Shown one piece after another: positions 21,129 through 32,464 of a stretch of DNA of 64,000 nt. Each line of letters starts with the position of its first letter. Positions within the stretch are counted from its first letter, which is position 1. This stretch comes from Diogma glabrata. Its lineage: Eukaryota > Arthropoda > Insecta > Diptera > Cylindrotomidae. A program made the translations under genes and the position numbers. The notes beneath the pieces were generated by a model. The model did no database searches and was not told the origin of the DNA. It worked only from the letters and a program-made list of their open reading frames with translations. The DNA lies in contig OY856188.1 in the NCBI GenBank assembly GCA_963693315.1, positions 161,053,058-161,117,057 on the forward strand. Direction: 5' to 3'.

Positions 21129-21964
21129 TGTTTTGTATTTTACTACTAATAAATAAATTAATAAACAACCTATTTTTAGAAAATTTGAAATCGCTCTAGT
21201 AGTTTTCTTGTTTTTGTCCGTTTGACGACCGGACGGCAGACACCCGGACATTTTGTTTTTTGCTTTTGAATCGTCATTTGACCTAAAACGTCGAGATATG
21301 CCAAAAAAGTAAGGGTAAGATTTTCACTTTTGGCTCGAGGTTGCAATACCTAGGTCTTTAAGACCGAAGTAAAATTAAAATAAAAGCTTCATGTTTACCA
21401 ATTTAGCTTTTTATTCAACATTTTTACATTTTGGATTTTTGTAATTTAGTCATTTAACTCATTTTGTGTCAGAAGGTATATTTGACTGAAATAGAATTAG
21501 GTAGGTAGTGGTTTACTAGATATAATCGACTACACTAATGAGATTTTTTGAGTAATCCTGTCTCAAAAATCGGTTATTTATTTTTTAGCAAAAAATTTTC
21601 CTTTAATACATATTCCACGAAAATTTTACTTTACAACTATTCAAATAGGATAAATTGGTGACCAAAACCAGTATACACTAGAAGGTAAGGTCCTAGGTCC
21701 AACATTAAGAACAGAGATTTTTACAGATTTATACTTTTCAAACAAAATTTGTCATTCATTCCATCCTCAGAAAATATTCTTTTGTTTAATGATTATAAAT
21801 TAGTTTTTGAAAAAGTTTACACATTTTGAAAACCATTCAAACATGAGCTCTTAAGAATTCGTTTTATGTTTGAAAGTGACTCAATATTGAAAATTAAATT
21901 TGGTCTATAAATATTCCTAATCGCCATATTTATTAACATTGCCATCAGTAAAATTATAATATCT
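21129..21964. other. diverged repeat R and unassigned sequence
   Basis: The segment at about 21225-21370 (GTTTGACGACCGGACGGCAG ... AAGATTTTCACTTTTGGCTC ... AAGACCGAAGTAA) resembles 51985-52145, so it belongs to a dispersed family. The rest has no feature I can support. Confidence 0.45.
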
Positions 21965-22108
21965 ATATAATTGGGGATTTTTTGAGAACAATTAAACTCA
22001 AGTAAGTAACGAAGTAATTGGAATTATTTCAATTCAAAGGTATGGTTGGCAGTTTCTCAGAAAAAACTCCACTTTTCATTTTGCGTGTTTCGGACGAATT
22101 CGAACCTT
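21965..22108 (-). mobile_element. decayed SINE copy
   Basis: The complement reads a B-box remnant GGTTCGAATTCG, then CGAAACACG, GAGAAACTGCCAACCATACC, TTTGAATTGAAATAATTCCA and ACTTGAGTTTAATTG. These match the bodies of the SINE copies at 375-1640. The A-box half is missing. Confidence 0.6.
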
Positions 22109-22362
22109 CCTTCCATTTCGAAGTTGAAACTTCATCATCACTTACTGAATGTGAATGAACAGCTGAATGTGTACTTGAATGTTTCCACTGTAATTAGAGT
22201 CCATATTATGAAAATGTTTTACATTATAGGGGAATTTTTATTTTTATTAAATTATATCTATATAACTTGTTTTTTCTTAAACGTAGATTGAAATACGAAA
22301 CATAAAAAAACTTGAACAAGATATGTAACATCAAGCACACTGCACAACCAACAACATTAGCC

Positions 22363-22442
22363 GTGTTCGATTTGACTGAAGCAATTGAAAAATTGTATGC
22401 AATTGTTAATTTTTTCAGTTGTTTCAGTCAAATCGAACGCAC
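22363..22442. repeat. 80-bp fold-back
   Basis: GTGTTCGATTTGACTGAAGC at the left pairs with TTTCAGTCAAATCGAACGCAC at the right, giving a nearly complete palindrome with a small AT-rich loop. Confidence 0.75.
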
Positions 22443-23924
22443 CTCAATAATGTGAAGTGAAATAGTAAATAAGTTTTAAACTAAATCTAAAACCGTGATA
22501 ATAATTTCGAACATTTTTCTCTTTATTTTTATTTGAATGATTTTCTACAATGACATTATTCAATTTGACCAATCACATTATTACACTAATAATAGGACAA
22601 TTATCAGCAGCCTATTATTCCGAATAATTTATTTCTTTTTCACAGAAATATAAATTAATAGAATTATAAATTAATTATTATTTGTAATTTAATAAATGTG
22701 TTTAGTTAAAAGATAATTGTTTCATTATTTCATTATTTAGTTATGTTGGCAAAAAAAATTCTAAACCAATTTCCCTCAACTGGTAAATAAATTCTCGTAA
22801 TTTTTTTGAAAATTATTTCGACTTATCGCCGCCCTAGGGAAATAACTACTGAAAACGTCACTGTCCCTAATATACAACAATTCGGTGGTTAAATTCGTAA
22901 AAAGATTGATTTTTGTTTTCTTAAAAATTGATATGATAGTAATAACCATGTTTTGAAAAAGATATACATATGTATTGTGAAACCAAATTAAAAATTTAGA
23001 TAACGCGAAAACAAAACATACGAACGATCAGGTCTCCCTTTGAACGCAATTGGAATGTGCTTCTTATTTTCAGGAAAGTATGTAGTAATTTTTTTCTATG
23101 TCTTACCAACACTGAGCAGTTTTTTTAGTAACAATATCTCAGGTTTTTAATATTTAAAAAAATTCAATAGTGCAGACCAAATTGTTCTTGAACAAAACAC
23201 ATGGGCACTCACCTAAGAAGTACCTAGTTTAAAAGTGATGCGAATTTGTATCACAACCACTAATAACTAAAATTATGTGACCGTACTTGTCCGTCTTGTT
23301 TCAAATAATAACTCGTTCAATTAATTTTATTTTGTTATAATATTTAAATAACTATATTGTTTAATTATTATGTTGATGTTTTGTTAAAATAAATAACTAA
23401 GAATTAATTTGTTTTAATTTTTGTTTGCCAAATTGTTGAAATAAAAAATTACTTAACAATAAATAAAATAGTATGCAATTAGAAAATTTAGTTCATTTGA
23501 AGTAATTCAAAGTAAATATTCATTTACATTCTTTAAATTCGCTAAATAATTAAAACTAAATGTAGTTTGATATTAATAATGTTTAATGTTTCGCATTAAA
23601 ATTAAATTACTTAAAAAAAAATATACATTATTCATATTTTTATAATTTACAGTTATACGATATATATTTACTAAATTTTTAAATTAATTTATTAATTTAC
23701 TTTTAATTCTGGTTTTCGTTTACTATTGTTAAAAAAATCACAATTGCAGTAGTAGCTGATTTTTTTTTCTATTTATATTAAATAACTAAATTCATATTTA
23801 ATAATTAATAAATTCCAAAACTAAACACTAAATAATCCCTTGTATACCATTTTTGTATTGTTTGGTTTCTAATAGTTACTTTTTTCCTTATTGTGTCATA
23901 AAAACCACAACATATGATACATAT
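22443..23924. other. AT-rich sequence; includes 3' UTR side of the INO80D gene
   Basis: Downstream of the minus-strand stop at 23925. An AATAAA hexamer on the minus strand at 23688-23693 is a candidate polyadenylation signal about 230 bases after the stop. No other gene is seen. Extent of the UTR is unknown. Confidence 0.45.
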
Positions 23925-24157
23925 TCATGAATGTATTAAGCCAGTTCGAATTTCTGTTTTACCATTTTGTTGTTGAATAACATCGTTACACATTACTGAA
24001 TCGTCTAATATTTGATCATCAACATCTAGAAAATCACCCAAAAAATCGGATCCTGTAATTTGTTGTAAATTTTTCACTTGTTCATCAATTGCTTCGAGAG
24101 CTCGTTCCAAATCCTCTTTTTCTTCTTGTGTTGGTTCAAATGGACTATTTTGTTCAA
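23925..24157 (-). CDS. INO80D: INO80 complex subunit D homologue, last coding exon
   Basis: On the minus strand an acceptor TTTTTTTATTTAG ends at 24158 and the exon opens TTGAACAAAATAG. Joined to the single G left by the 37148-37246 exon it reads in frame through EEKEDLERALEAIDEQVKN to the TGA at 23925-23927. The acidic coiled stretch LERALEAID resembles the LERALQ segment that follows the zinc finger region in vertebrate INO80D. The domain is expected to be a disordered regulatory tail, not catalytic. The preceding intron is about 13 kb and full of mobile elements. The five exons total 1929 nt, an exact multiple of three, which supports all the junctions. Confidence 0.72.
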
Positions 24158-24234
24158 CTAAATAAAAAAATTAGAATAATTTATAATAAATTTAAATATA
24201 ATGGGCGTATACATCATTTAGAACTTAGACTAGT

Positions 24235-24370
24235 TACAGTTTCGAAGCGTAGCGGTCGACGCCCGGGTTGCGCCTAGGACATGGTTCAATTAATCGATTA
24301 ATCGGTCAATCACATACAATTTCAATTAATCGATTGTAAATTACAAAGCTGTCGATTAATCGGTTCTCAT
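24235..24370. repeat. TTAATCGATTAATCGG palindromic cluster
   Basis: CAATTAATCGATTAATCGGT, TTAATCGATTG and CGATTAATCGGTTC occur within 80 bases, preceded by a GC-rich patch (GTCGACGCCCGGGTTGCGCC). Probably the end of a DNA transposon; not classified. Confidence 0.45.
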
Positions 24371-24648
24371 ATTAATTTTCAGAAAAATACTAAAAATTGT
24401 ATTTTAACTATGTATAATAAATATTCCGTATCTCTTTAAAACGAAAAATATAAATTATGAGCATATTATAAAAATTATTTCACAAAAACGAGAGAGGCAT
24501 GAAACACGTTGTTGTATCGTGTAACGCATTCTTTTTATTCTCAGTTTTCAAGCCGTTTTTTTTTTCAGGGTTGCTGACAATTTACTGCACAAATGGCGAC
24601 AAATTAATATTCAGCGTTAATTTTGGGACACCAAAGTAAGCGACCAAA

Positions 24649-25204
24649 ATGGCTCTTAGAAACAACCGTAGATTATTTAATATTTCGATTCATAACAAAA
24701 TGCCCATAAATCATTCCCAATATTTAAAGATCAATAAAATCAATCAGATAATTAAAAACGAAAAAGCAGAAATTGGCAAAGCTAAAGTGGTAAAACATTC
24801 GATTATGTTAATTTCAGATGTTTTACAGTGCCACTAATTCTTTAAATTGTGGTACTAAATCTTCTACCCCTCTTATTATGAACGGTGATTTAATCGTCAC
24901 TGACCGAGCAAAAAAAACCACATTATTTACGAAACGCTTTGCTTTGAACTTGACTATTTTGAAAAATCCTCAAGCCCAGTCTTCAGGAGATAGCAGGAAA
25001 GATTTCATTTCAAACTCAAAATTGTCATAAACTTTCCTTTGGGTTAACCATCATCAAAGCCTGCGGTCTGGACAACATTTCTCTATTATTCTTACCAAAA
25101 TTTGCTAGCCACTCTTACTTGCATCCACTCTCCCAAATTTGCTACAAAGCATATAAATCTGGCATTTTTCCTTCGTGCTGGAGATGGCCAATGTCCAATC
25201 GGCC
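24649..25204 (+). pseudogene. LINE family B fragment (plus strand)
   Basis: The frame at 24649-24837 reads RRLFNISIHNKMPINHSQYL and NEKAEIGKAK, collinear with the minus-strand copy at 15630-16740. A shift to another frame gives FYSATNSLNCGTKSSTPLIM and NGDLIVTDRAKKTTLFTKRF. Further frames give PAVWTTFLYYSYQNLLATL and an APKKGTK-like end at QKKRNV. Frame shifts and stops are numerous. The LINE is interrupted at about 25204 by repeat B and continues at 26550. Confidence 0.75.
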
Positions 25205-26535
25205 AAAAGAAACGCAATGTGATTTATACGCATGGAGGGATCAGTTTTTATTGTTTTGTAATTTTTTTTCATTTTTGATCTACGGGTGTGACAACCACGT
25301 GTACTCCAGTTCCTGCTATTGACAAACGAATTAACGTGAGATATCACATACCACTGGCAATAGCAGTGAGATTTCGCTAGCCAAGGTGACATCTTAGGGG
25401 TGGTGGCGGATGAACTGTATTCAGTCAACGGTAGCACCCCCAATTTAGCTGTGCAATATTCCTTGATGGTTAGACGCTATTGCTTCCTCGAGGAAACGAA
25501 CCTTCATATAACTATGTGTGGGCTCTAATCATCAAGAAAGACGGTGCGTCACAGGATCAAGGGATATGCCACCGGCTGGATGATTGTCAACTACATTTTC
25601 GTTTTGGCTATTTACTTTTTATTTTACTTTTATTTTCTCTATTCTGTCATGAAATATTGGCCTATGTCATATCGTCGCTTTAATAATGAAACAACGTATT
25701 CGCAAAAGTGTAGTTTCGAGATAATTGGGTTTAAAGATTTTTCGATTTTCTGATTTTCGTAAACTCGGCAGCACTATTGAATGAATAAAGATATTGGAAA
25801 AAAAACTTCTACCAATTAATCTTGACTAATTTCCCCACAGCATATTAAAATTTCACGTCGGTACCTGCTGGCTTTTCTACCTAAAAAGAGGTGAAAAGTC
25901 AATCAGGTACCTTATACGTTATTTCATATTTCATATACGTTATTTCAATTTGCATGGAAGTACGATTAAACCTAAAACTAATTATTATTAAACTAACGCA
26001 TAATATTCTTACAATTTTTTATTTATATGAACCGGCATATCATGTAGTAATGAATGATGCTGATACAATATTTTAGATTTACCATTTCGTGTGGCGATCG
26101 TAATGTATGTAAAGTATACGACAATGATTTTACTCAAGTTATTATTCTGTAGGAATTGAAATATCGTACATGCATTTACGCTGTTTCAATAGTTAACCAA
26201 ATTCAAACTTGCATGTACGTTAATTAACAATATATTAATTTTCACCCCCAGTTATAAAAAAATTGGAAAATGTTAAAATGCCACTTTATAGACTTTATAG
26301 ACCTTTATTATATAATAACAACGTATATATGGCATACGTTATTTCATTATTAAAGCGACGATATTTTGTCAGTGATAGGAGTTATTGTTTAGTTATCCAT
26401 TCTTTAACAAAAAATATATAAAAAAACAAAAAAAGAAAGATTTACGTCCATCAACACCTTTGAACGTATGTTGTTGCGGGACCTAGTTCTTAAAAGGTTA
26501 TGTGTTGTTGTGACACAAATTGTAATTCCTACTAC
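25205..26535 (+). mobile_element. repeat B (SINE-like), full copy split by MITE X2
   Basis: Starts ACGCATGGAGGGATCAGTTT and runs through GGGTGTGACAACCACGTGTA, GCAGTGAGATTTCGCTAG and CTCTATTCTGTCATGAAATA. It is then broken by a 690-bp MITE (25672-26361), resumes at ATTTTGTCAGTGATAGGAG, and ends with AACGTATGTTGTTGCGGGAC...GTGTTGTTGTGACAC near 26515. Without the MITE it is about 640 bp and matches 38830-38160 (minus) along its whole length. The last 100 bases equal the LINE B 3' end, suggesting mobilisation by LINE B. It sits inside a LINE B copy. Confidence 0.7.
25672..26361. mobile_element. TA-flanked MITE, family X, copy 2 (690 bp)
   Basis: Ends TCGTCGCTTTAATAATGAAA and its complement TTTCATTATTAAAGCGACGA, flanked by TA at 25670-25671 and 26362-26363. 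The uninterrupted repeat B copy at 38160-38830 shows the same site with one TA, so the insertion is confirmed by an empty site. Longer than copy 1. The interior has a hairpin GGTACCTGCTGGCTTTTC..CAGGTACC at about 25860-25912. Confidence 0.8.
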
Positions 26536-26549
26536 GTTGTGTAGTTTAT

Positions 26550-27560
26550 TAAAAAAAAAATTAAAGACCAAAAGCCTTATTTCCAGTCCTGTCTAAAATA
26601 TTTGAGCATGCCAATCTCCAATCCGTCAAAAGAAACGCAATGTGATATTTCAAATTAAAGACCAAAAGCCTTACTTCTAGTCCTGTCTAAAATATTTGAG
26701 CTTTAATTTAATACACACATATCAAAATTTTTGGAAGACAACCATTTGATATCTGATTATCGCTATCCGATAGCTAATGCGATTTTCGAAAAGATCAACA
26801 ACCGATCTATTGATAACTCTCTAGCCCATCGTTGCAACAGCATACTTGAAAAAGATGGTCAAACGTACGTCATCGCAGTAGACATCTCAGAAACATTTGA
26901 TCGAATCTGGCACACCAACTTGATCACCAAAGCTCGTTTAGTACAAATTTTACTCCACAGTCGTGAAATTGATTCTAATTTTTCTCCCCGACCAATACAT
27001 TTTAGTGTCCATATATGACTTTTCTTCTGAGTCTAAACTATTTAATGCTGGTGTATCCCAAGGCTCAGTTTTGTCTCCGACTATAATCTAAATTTATATC
27101 AACGAACTGTTGAAAATCATCACCAGAAACTCAATAAAAAGCTTTGCACATGTTAACACATTGCACAAGCCGTTCGTTTATCTACCTTCAAAGGGTAAAA
27201 TGCATGAATGAATAACTCCCGTCCGGAGAGACGCTTCCATAAATGTAAATTAGAATCTAGATAAAGTCGATTGGGTTGACACAAATTGGGTCAATGCCAC
27301 CGAAACACATATATTGATTGTTTCCGGATTGAAGACAGAGTTCCTCACCCAATGAAATTTCAATTAGTATGTGTGACGAACAAATAGGCGAATGTGGAAG
27401 AATTCGTTTATTAGGAGTCATAATTTCCTACTACTTACTTTGAAACGAGCATATAATGGCGTTGGTAAAGAGGCATCGTCTTCCTCGATTGATGTAAAGA
27501 ATATTTCGCTCCGTATACATTTATAAGACCTATATTCGCCCGTCCCTGTGTGGAGGATTG
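26550..27560 (+). pseudogene. LINE family B, reverse-transcriptase remains
   Basis: Contains THISKFLEDNHLISDYRYPI, TYVIAVDISETFDRIWHTNL (catalytic region with D conserved), a VSQGSVLSPTII-like stretch at about 27050-27085 and the RSFIYLPSKGKMHE segment. All lie in different frames with stops. A local tandem duplication repeats ATTAAAGACCAAAAGCCTTA and TCCTGTCTAAAATATTTGAGC at 26561-26606 and 26653-26701. The YADD region is not clearly preserved. Dead copy continuing the fragment at 24649. Confidence 0.7.
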
Positions 27561-27599
27561 TTGTCAAGTTTGGGGTTAAGCATTTGTTCCCATCCTGCT

Positions 27600-27900
27600 A
27601 CTTTCAATCTCATCTTATTTTATCTGCCACCATTTTCTCTTCGTACGTCTTCATAACTTTCTAACGAGCTGATTGCCAGTTTATAGTTATCCCTCGTCGG
27701 CCTGGTGTTTTGTCCTTGGCCATTCAAGATAGCAATCCCTTTTGTATTGGATAGCGTGGAACGACATGCTATATCGATCCAGGGTTTTTGAAAGTGTTTT
27801 ACTGGCCGTCCGAGTAGAACCGCGACTTTGAATATATACCAAGACGTATCGACGTCTTTTTAGATAGTTTCTGACTGTTTCACTATTCATTAACGAGGAG
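27600..27900 (-). CDS. unrecognised minus-strand open frame
   Basis: A frame on the minus strand (27890 to 27687) is rich in R, S and T, with phrases RNYLKRRRYVLVYIQSRGST and YKRDCYLEWPRTKHQ. Base composition is richer in G and C than the surroundings, so it may be a fragment of a mobile-element gene. No family is recognised and no start or stop context singles it out. Confidence 0.2.
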
Positions 27901-27995
27901 ATGTTAAAACTTTTCCGTTAAATACATTTTCACACTTCGGTCCGGCTTGTCGAACAGACAAGTCGTAAAATAAAAAGTGAATATTGATAAAATGC

Positions 27996-28056
27996 TAAAT
28001 ATTAACACTCTCGATTATAGATGGACGCTATAATCGAGACTTTAAAGTGTTAATAG
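27996..28056. repeat. short hairpin
   Basis: TTAACACTCTCGATTATAG pairs with CTATAATCGAG and AAGTGTTAA across an ATGGACG loop and a small bulge. Confidence 0.7.
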
Positions 28057-28139
28057 TGGAATTAAACTATAAAGTGAAATTAAAATGGTAATTCGCAATA
28101 CGTTTAACAAAAACAGAAAAATATATATATGAATAATCT

Positions 28140-28445
28140 AGAAATGGAACCCGAACGTGATAACTTTTCATAGCACGTGTTCTCAATTAAATTAACATGT
28201 ATAATGTGTTTATGAAATGAGACTGAATATTACCGTGAAAAAAGTTATAATAAAAATTGAAATTTATAAGTAATAATAAAAAAAAAAAATAAATGAAAAA
28301 TGGATACCGATTTAACAGAAATAAAAAATATAAGAAAAATCTAAAAAATGGAACCCGAACCCGAAGTGAGACTGTATATTACTGTGAAAAAAATTATAAT
28401 TTAATAAGAACTGAAATTAATAAGAATTAATTTAAAAAAAAAAAA
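28140..28445. repeat. two direct repeats of ~180 bp
   Basis: GGAACCCGAACGTGATAAC with GAGACTGAATATTACCGTGA is repeated as GGAACCCGAACCCGAAGTGA with GACTGTATATTACTGTGAAA. AT-rich and non-coding. Confidence 0.5.
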
Positions 28446-28754
28446 ATCAATTCATCACATGTAAAACACATGGGTTTTAATATAATTGAAACAATATTTA
28501 ACCATACATAGTGAAAACATAAGTTTACATGCTTTTTTAATAAATAGTGTAGTGCAAGAATTAAACTATATAGAACATATTTTGCGCTAGCAACTTAAAC
28601 ATAAAAATAGACGATTCTAGGTCTTCCGTTCTAATTTCTAGACATGACAACACGTAACAGGAGGTCTGTGGGAGCTTCCGGTTACAATAAATTCATCTCG
28701 CATGAAGTTGATCGAATGAACCAATATAACTATAAGTCAAAAAATGTGAAAACA

Positions 28755-29048
28755 CAACATGGCGGTTTTCTGTATGAGTCCTGATTTTAATTTCATAATT
28801 GGATTTTTGGTGTTATTTCGATTATGGAATGAGAAGTTTGACATAATACAGTAACCATACGTCATAAAATACCTAATTATTCTTTGTGGGTGCAAATGTT
28901 ATAGAATATGGCCATTTCCTGTAAGAGTTCCGGATTTTTAATTTCATAATTGGAAGTTTTCGTGTTTATTTCGATTGTGGAAGGAGAAATTGGACATAAT
29001 ACAGCATATATCATGAAAATACCTGATTGTTCTTTGTGGGTGCCATAG
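28755..29048. repeat. tandem repeat, ~145-bp unit
   Basis: Two units share TTTTAATTTCATAATTGG, ATTTCGATTRTGGAAKGAG, GACATAATACAG and TTCTTTGTGGGTGC. A third, weaker unit follows to about 29290. Function unknown. Confidence 0.65.
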
Positions 29049-29348
29049 TAGCGGATTATTCTTTATGACGGGCCAAAATGTAGTTGGAAGTTTTGTGTGT
29101 ACTTACAATTACAACAACGATTTGTCAAAAGAATATACTCGAAAGAGATAACATACTACAACATCAAATAGAGAATACAACATAATTACTTCATGTATAC
29201 GTCAGAAAAATATCTGATTTTTCTAGGACTGCCGGTCGTATTCAGGTGTCAACGTGTATTTGGAGATTTTGAGTGTGCTAATCACAAGCATTTTGTTGTT
29301 TAATGAATTATAAAATTTAAGTGATATAAATAAGATAAACTTTTTTTT

Positions 29349-29785
29349 TTAATTTTTATAAAATACAAATATTAAATTTCTTTTTTTTTCGTCATCAAGT
29401 GACGTATTTATTTATAATTTTTTTTTATTATTATTGCATAAAATAAAATAAAATAAAAATATAATTATCCTAAACGCGTTTCGACAAATTTACTGTCATT
29501 ATCAATAGGAGAGTTAAAACTAAACTTAATATTACGAAAATTATTTATTGCGGTGAAGGATTAGTTTTGAATTTAATTAATCCTTCACCACAATAAATAA
29601 TTTCCGTAATATTAAGTTTAGTTTTAACTCTCCGATTGATAATGACAGTAAATTTGTCGAAACGCGTTTAGGATAATTATATTTTTATTTTATTTTATTT
29701 TATACAATAATAATAAAAAAAAATATAAATAAATACGTCACTTGACGAAAAAAAATTTAAAATTTGTATTTTATAAAAATTAATA
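29349..29785. repeat. 435-bp palindrome with TGATAATG..GAAACG motif in both arms
   Basis: Arms of about 210 bases, from TTAATTTTTATAAAATACAA to its complement, meet near 29570. Each arm holds GATAATGACAGTAAATTTGT followed by CGAAACGCGTTTAGGATAAT; in the left arm this is on the minus strand. CGTCACTTGACG-type ends lie in both arms. Non-coding fold-back. Confidence 0.8.
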
Positions 29786-29789
29786 TCAG

Positions 29790-31560
29790 TGACGCGAAAA
29801 ACAAAAAACAATCCAAACGGCCAACAGCCATCCAGGAAACAACAATTTTTATAAGATAAACGTTAATTTAGACTTTAAATATATTTATAGATTTAGAATT
29901 AGAATTTAGAATTTAATAGATTTAGAATTTAAATATATAATATTAGTTAGGTCAGTGAAAATAATAGTTAAGTATCGTATTTGAATCTAATACAGAGTTC
30001 AAAATTAGTAAATACGAACATTGGTTAAAGGTAAATGTTTCATATGTCAGCCCTTAATAATAACCAGTTGGTTAATTGAATTATATAAAAATTGAATCTA
30101 TTGAATTTCGAAATCTAAAAGTAAATTAAGTAATAAAATTAAGTAATCTTAAAAGTAAATTAAATTAAATAAATAAAATACTGTTAAATTACAAAGATAA
30201 TGTTAACACAATGTGTAAGAAAAGAAATGAATTAATGTCATAATTAAGAGTTGTACAGTTATAGAAGTTTGTTGAATTATATAATAACCCAAATATAATA
30301 GTTGTGGGCTAAGAAGTGTGGTGAAGAAGAAGGAATTTTTTTTCTTCTTACAGCGGAATGACAGATACAACATGATTAATCATATTGGTCTAGCGCATGA
30401 CGTTGGGAAGAAACGTGAATCCTTCTACTCACGAAAGGTTATCTTAGTTTACATATCAAATGTATAAAAATGTTGGTGATATGGGCTAAAATAACAAGAT
30501 GTCATATTCATGGCATGCCCAAGCCAAATAAATAAAGTAAAACCAAAAAAAAATACATTTTCAAATGCCACGGTTTGTAAAGTGGAACCTTAGTTTAGCA
30601 CATGCAAACAAGTGGTACCAATGTATGCATCTCTAAAGGATAGTATATTTAGAATGCTCGAAAACAAATGTGCTGTTACTAGCATGTGATCAAATTGATT
30701 TGGGATGTTTCATTTCTGTGAGACTCAAGTCTGCTTATGAATCGATGAATGCGGAAAGAAAGTACCGTAAATATCAAATTATTTGATAATGCGAGTACCT
30801 CAGAAACATCTTTACCGACTTGCCTATTTAAATCAAAAACCATAAGTGTTGCTGTTGATATAAAAACCTATTCCAGTATTATGTAGAAAGTGTCCTTATC
30901 GATGATCAACTGCAGTGCATCACAACGGGAATGAAAGAAATATTGTTGTATGTTTCACTTTCTGTAGGTAACTGATCTTGCCCATTGACCGAGCTGAATC
31001 GCATTACGGTTTTTTGTATGCATTTACCCACAAACAAACCAGTAACAAATTCTCATCAAGAAAGATAACCACTATAGCGAGTGGTTGAGAGTGACTATCC
31101 AGATCCTGTTATACGATTATTAGCTGCCTTATTTCTTGCAAAGCAATGATATCCGTTCTCTACCTCTCCACCTTTGTTCTGTACTCTTGAGGGCATCGGG
31201 ACTTTGGAGCACTCAGGATGCGCACGTTTCATTTTACTATTCGGCAATCTGACCCTTTTCACGTTCAGGTAAATGTTTACTTTGTTTGCCGGGTCTGATA
31301 GTCTTTTTTTAATTATTCATTTCAAAGGTTATTTTTTTGGAGATAGGATTTTAATTTTAATCCCAACCCATTTGGGATTTTGTCCTTAATACTTAGCTTG
31401 AAATAAATTCAGTTATCGGAAGTCACCAACGAGTAAGTGTATTGGGCTCTTGATGGCAACCATCAGATCCGGTAGTGGTCAGTTGAACGAACGTAGGAAC
31501 AAACAATCAATACTTTTTTGCTCGATCAGGCGAATTTGCATGTTTACTGATTCGTAAATA
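29790..31560. other. unassigned sequence
   Basis: Mixed AT-rich DNA. A segment ending GCCAAATAAATAAAGTAAAA plus an A run at about 30525-30555 looks like the tail of a retroposon. The 30900-31250 stretch is less AT-rich and may be an old coding fragment, but no domain is recognised. Confidence 0.4.
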
Positions 31561-31564
31561 ATAA

Positions 31565-32145
31565 GTTTCGTTTACAAATCACAGGTTGGTAAGTAATTGC
31601 TTACCGATCATGCAGGCGGTGAGTAATTACTTACCTGTAAGGGAGACCTTAGGGTGTGAAAAAAATGATTTTTAGTTAAATAATTGTGTACGTCTATTTA
31701 CTAGCTTCAAATTTAAATAATATTCTTTTCAAAATATTGCAATCAAAAGATTTAAAAGCAATTTATTTTGAAAAAATATTCGATGAAATTAAGTTTTGCA
31801 ACAAAAAAACCTATAGAATTATGATGAAACGCAGAGCTTACTATTTTGAAATGAAATTTTAAGAAATTTTCTTTAAAACATTAAAACTTGAATTTTATGA
31901 ATGAGTTTTATTATTTAAATAATTTTAATTGAATTTTTATTGATCGTGCAAAAAATATAATAAGTATTTTGGGCATTAAGAGTATTGCCGATTTCGGATA
32001 TATTGAGATCTCGACTTCGTCTTGATCTCAAAACATATATCCTCAATCGGTAAAACCCTCTTACTGCCCTTAATACTTAAATAACTATTTTGCACGATCA
32101 GGCGTTTTTGCATGTTTACTGATTCGTAAATAAACATAGTAAGTT
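31565..32145. repeat. segmental duplication, unit 1
   Basis: Includes GGTAAGTAATTGCTTACC and GGTGAGTAATTACTTACC (both palindromic), the phrase ATGCAGGCGG, AAGGGAGACC, and CAACAAAAAAACCTATAGAA with TATGATGAAACGCAGAGCTT. A long hairpin at 31965-32085 follows. Matching pieces lie at 32465-32690 and 33425-33660. Confidence 0.75.
31965..32085. repeat. long hairpin, ~50-bp stem
   Basis: TAAGTATTTTGGGCATTAAG through GAGATCTCGAC pairs with GTCTTGATCTC through GCCCTTAATACTTA around a GACTTCGTC centre with few mismatches. A shortened version is present at about 33545-33655. Confidence 0.75.
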
Positions 32146-32209
32146 TATAAATTCGATAGATTTTACCGCTGGTACTTGGCGAAACATGATGAATACTTTT
32201 TGTAAATAA

Positions 32210-32432
32210 AATTTCTTGTTGTTATTTCGCAGAGTTTTTTATTATTAATAAATTAACTATTTAGTTATATTTAATTAATGGGCTCGATCTGATTTTTTTC
32301 AGTCTTTTGTAAGCTCCTGAAGATGATGTAAAAATCGAAATCAGATCGAGCGCATTAATTAAATACAACTAAATAGTTAATTTATTAATAATAAAAAACT
32401 CTGCGAAATAACAACAAGAAATTTTAGTTACA
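32210..32432. repeat. palindrome enclosing CTGAAGATGATG..CGAAATCAG
   Basis: Arms starting AAATTTCTTGTTGTTATTTC and its complement enclose a central stem CTCGATCTGATTT / AAATCAGATCGAG. Inside the loop side lies CTGAAGATGATGTAAAAATC followed by GAAATCAG at 32317-32346. Confidence 0.75.
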
Positions 32433-32464
32433 AAAAGTGTAGTAAGTTTAGTTTACAAATCACA

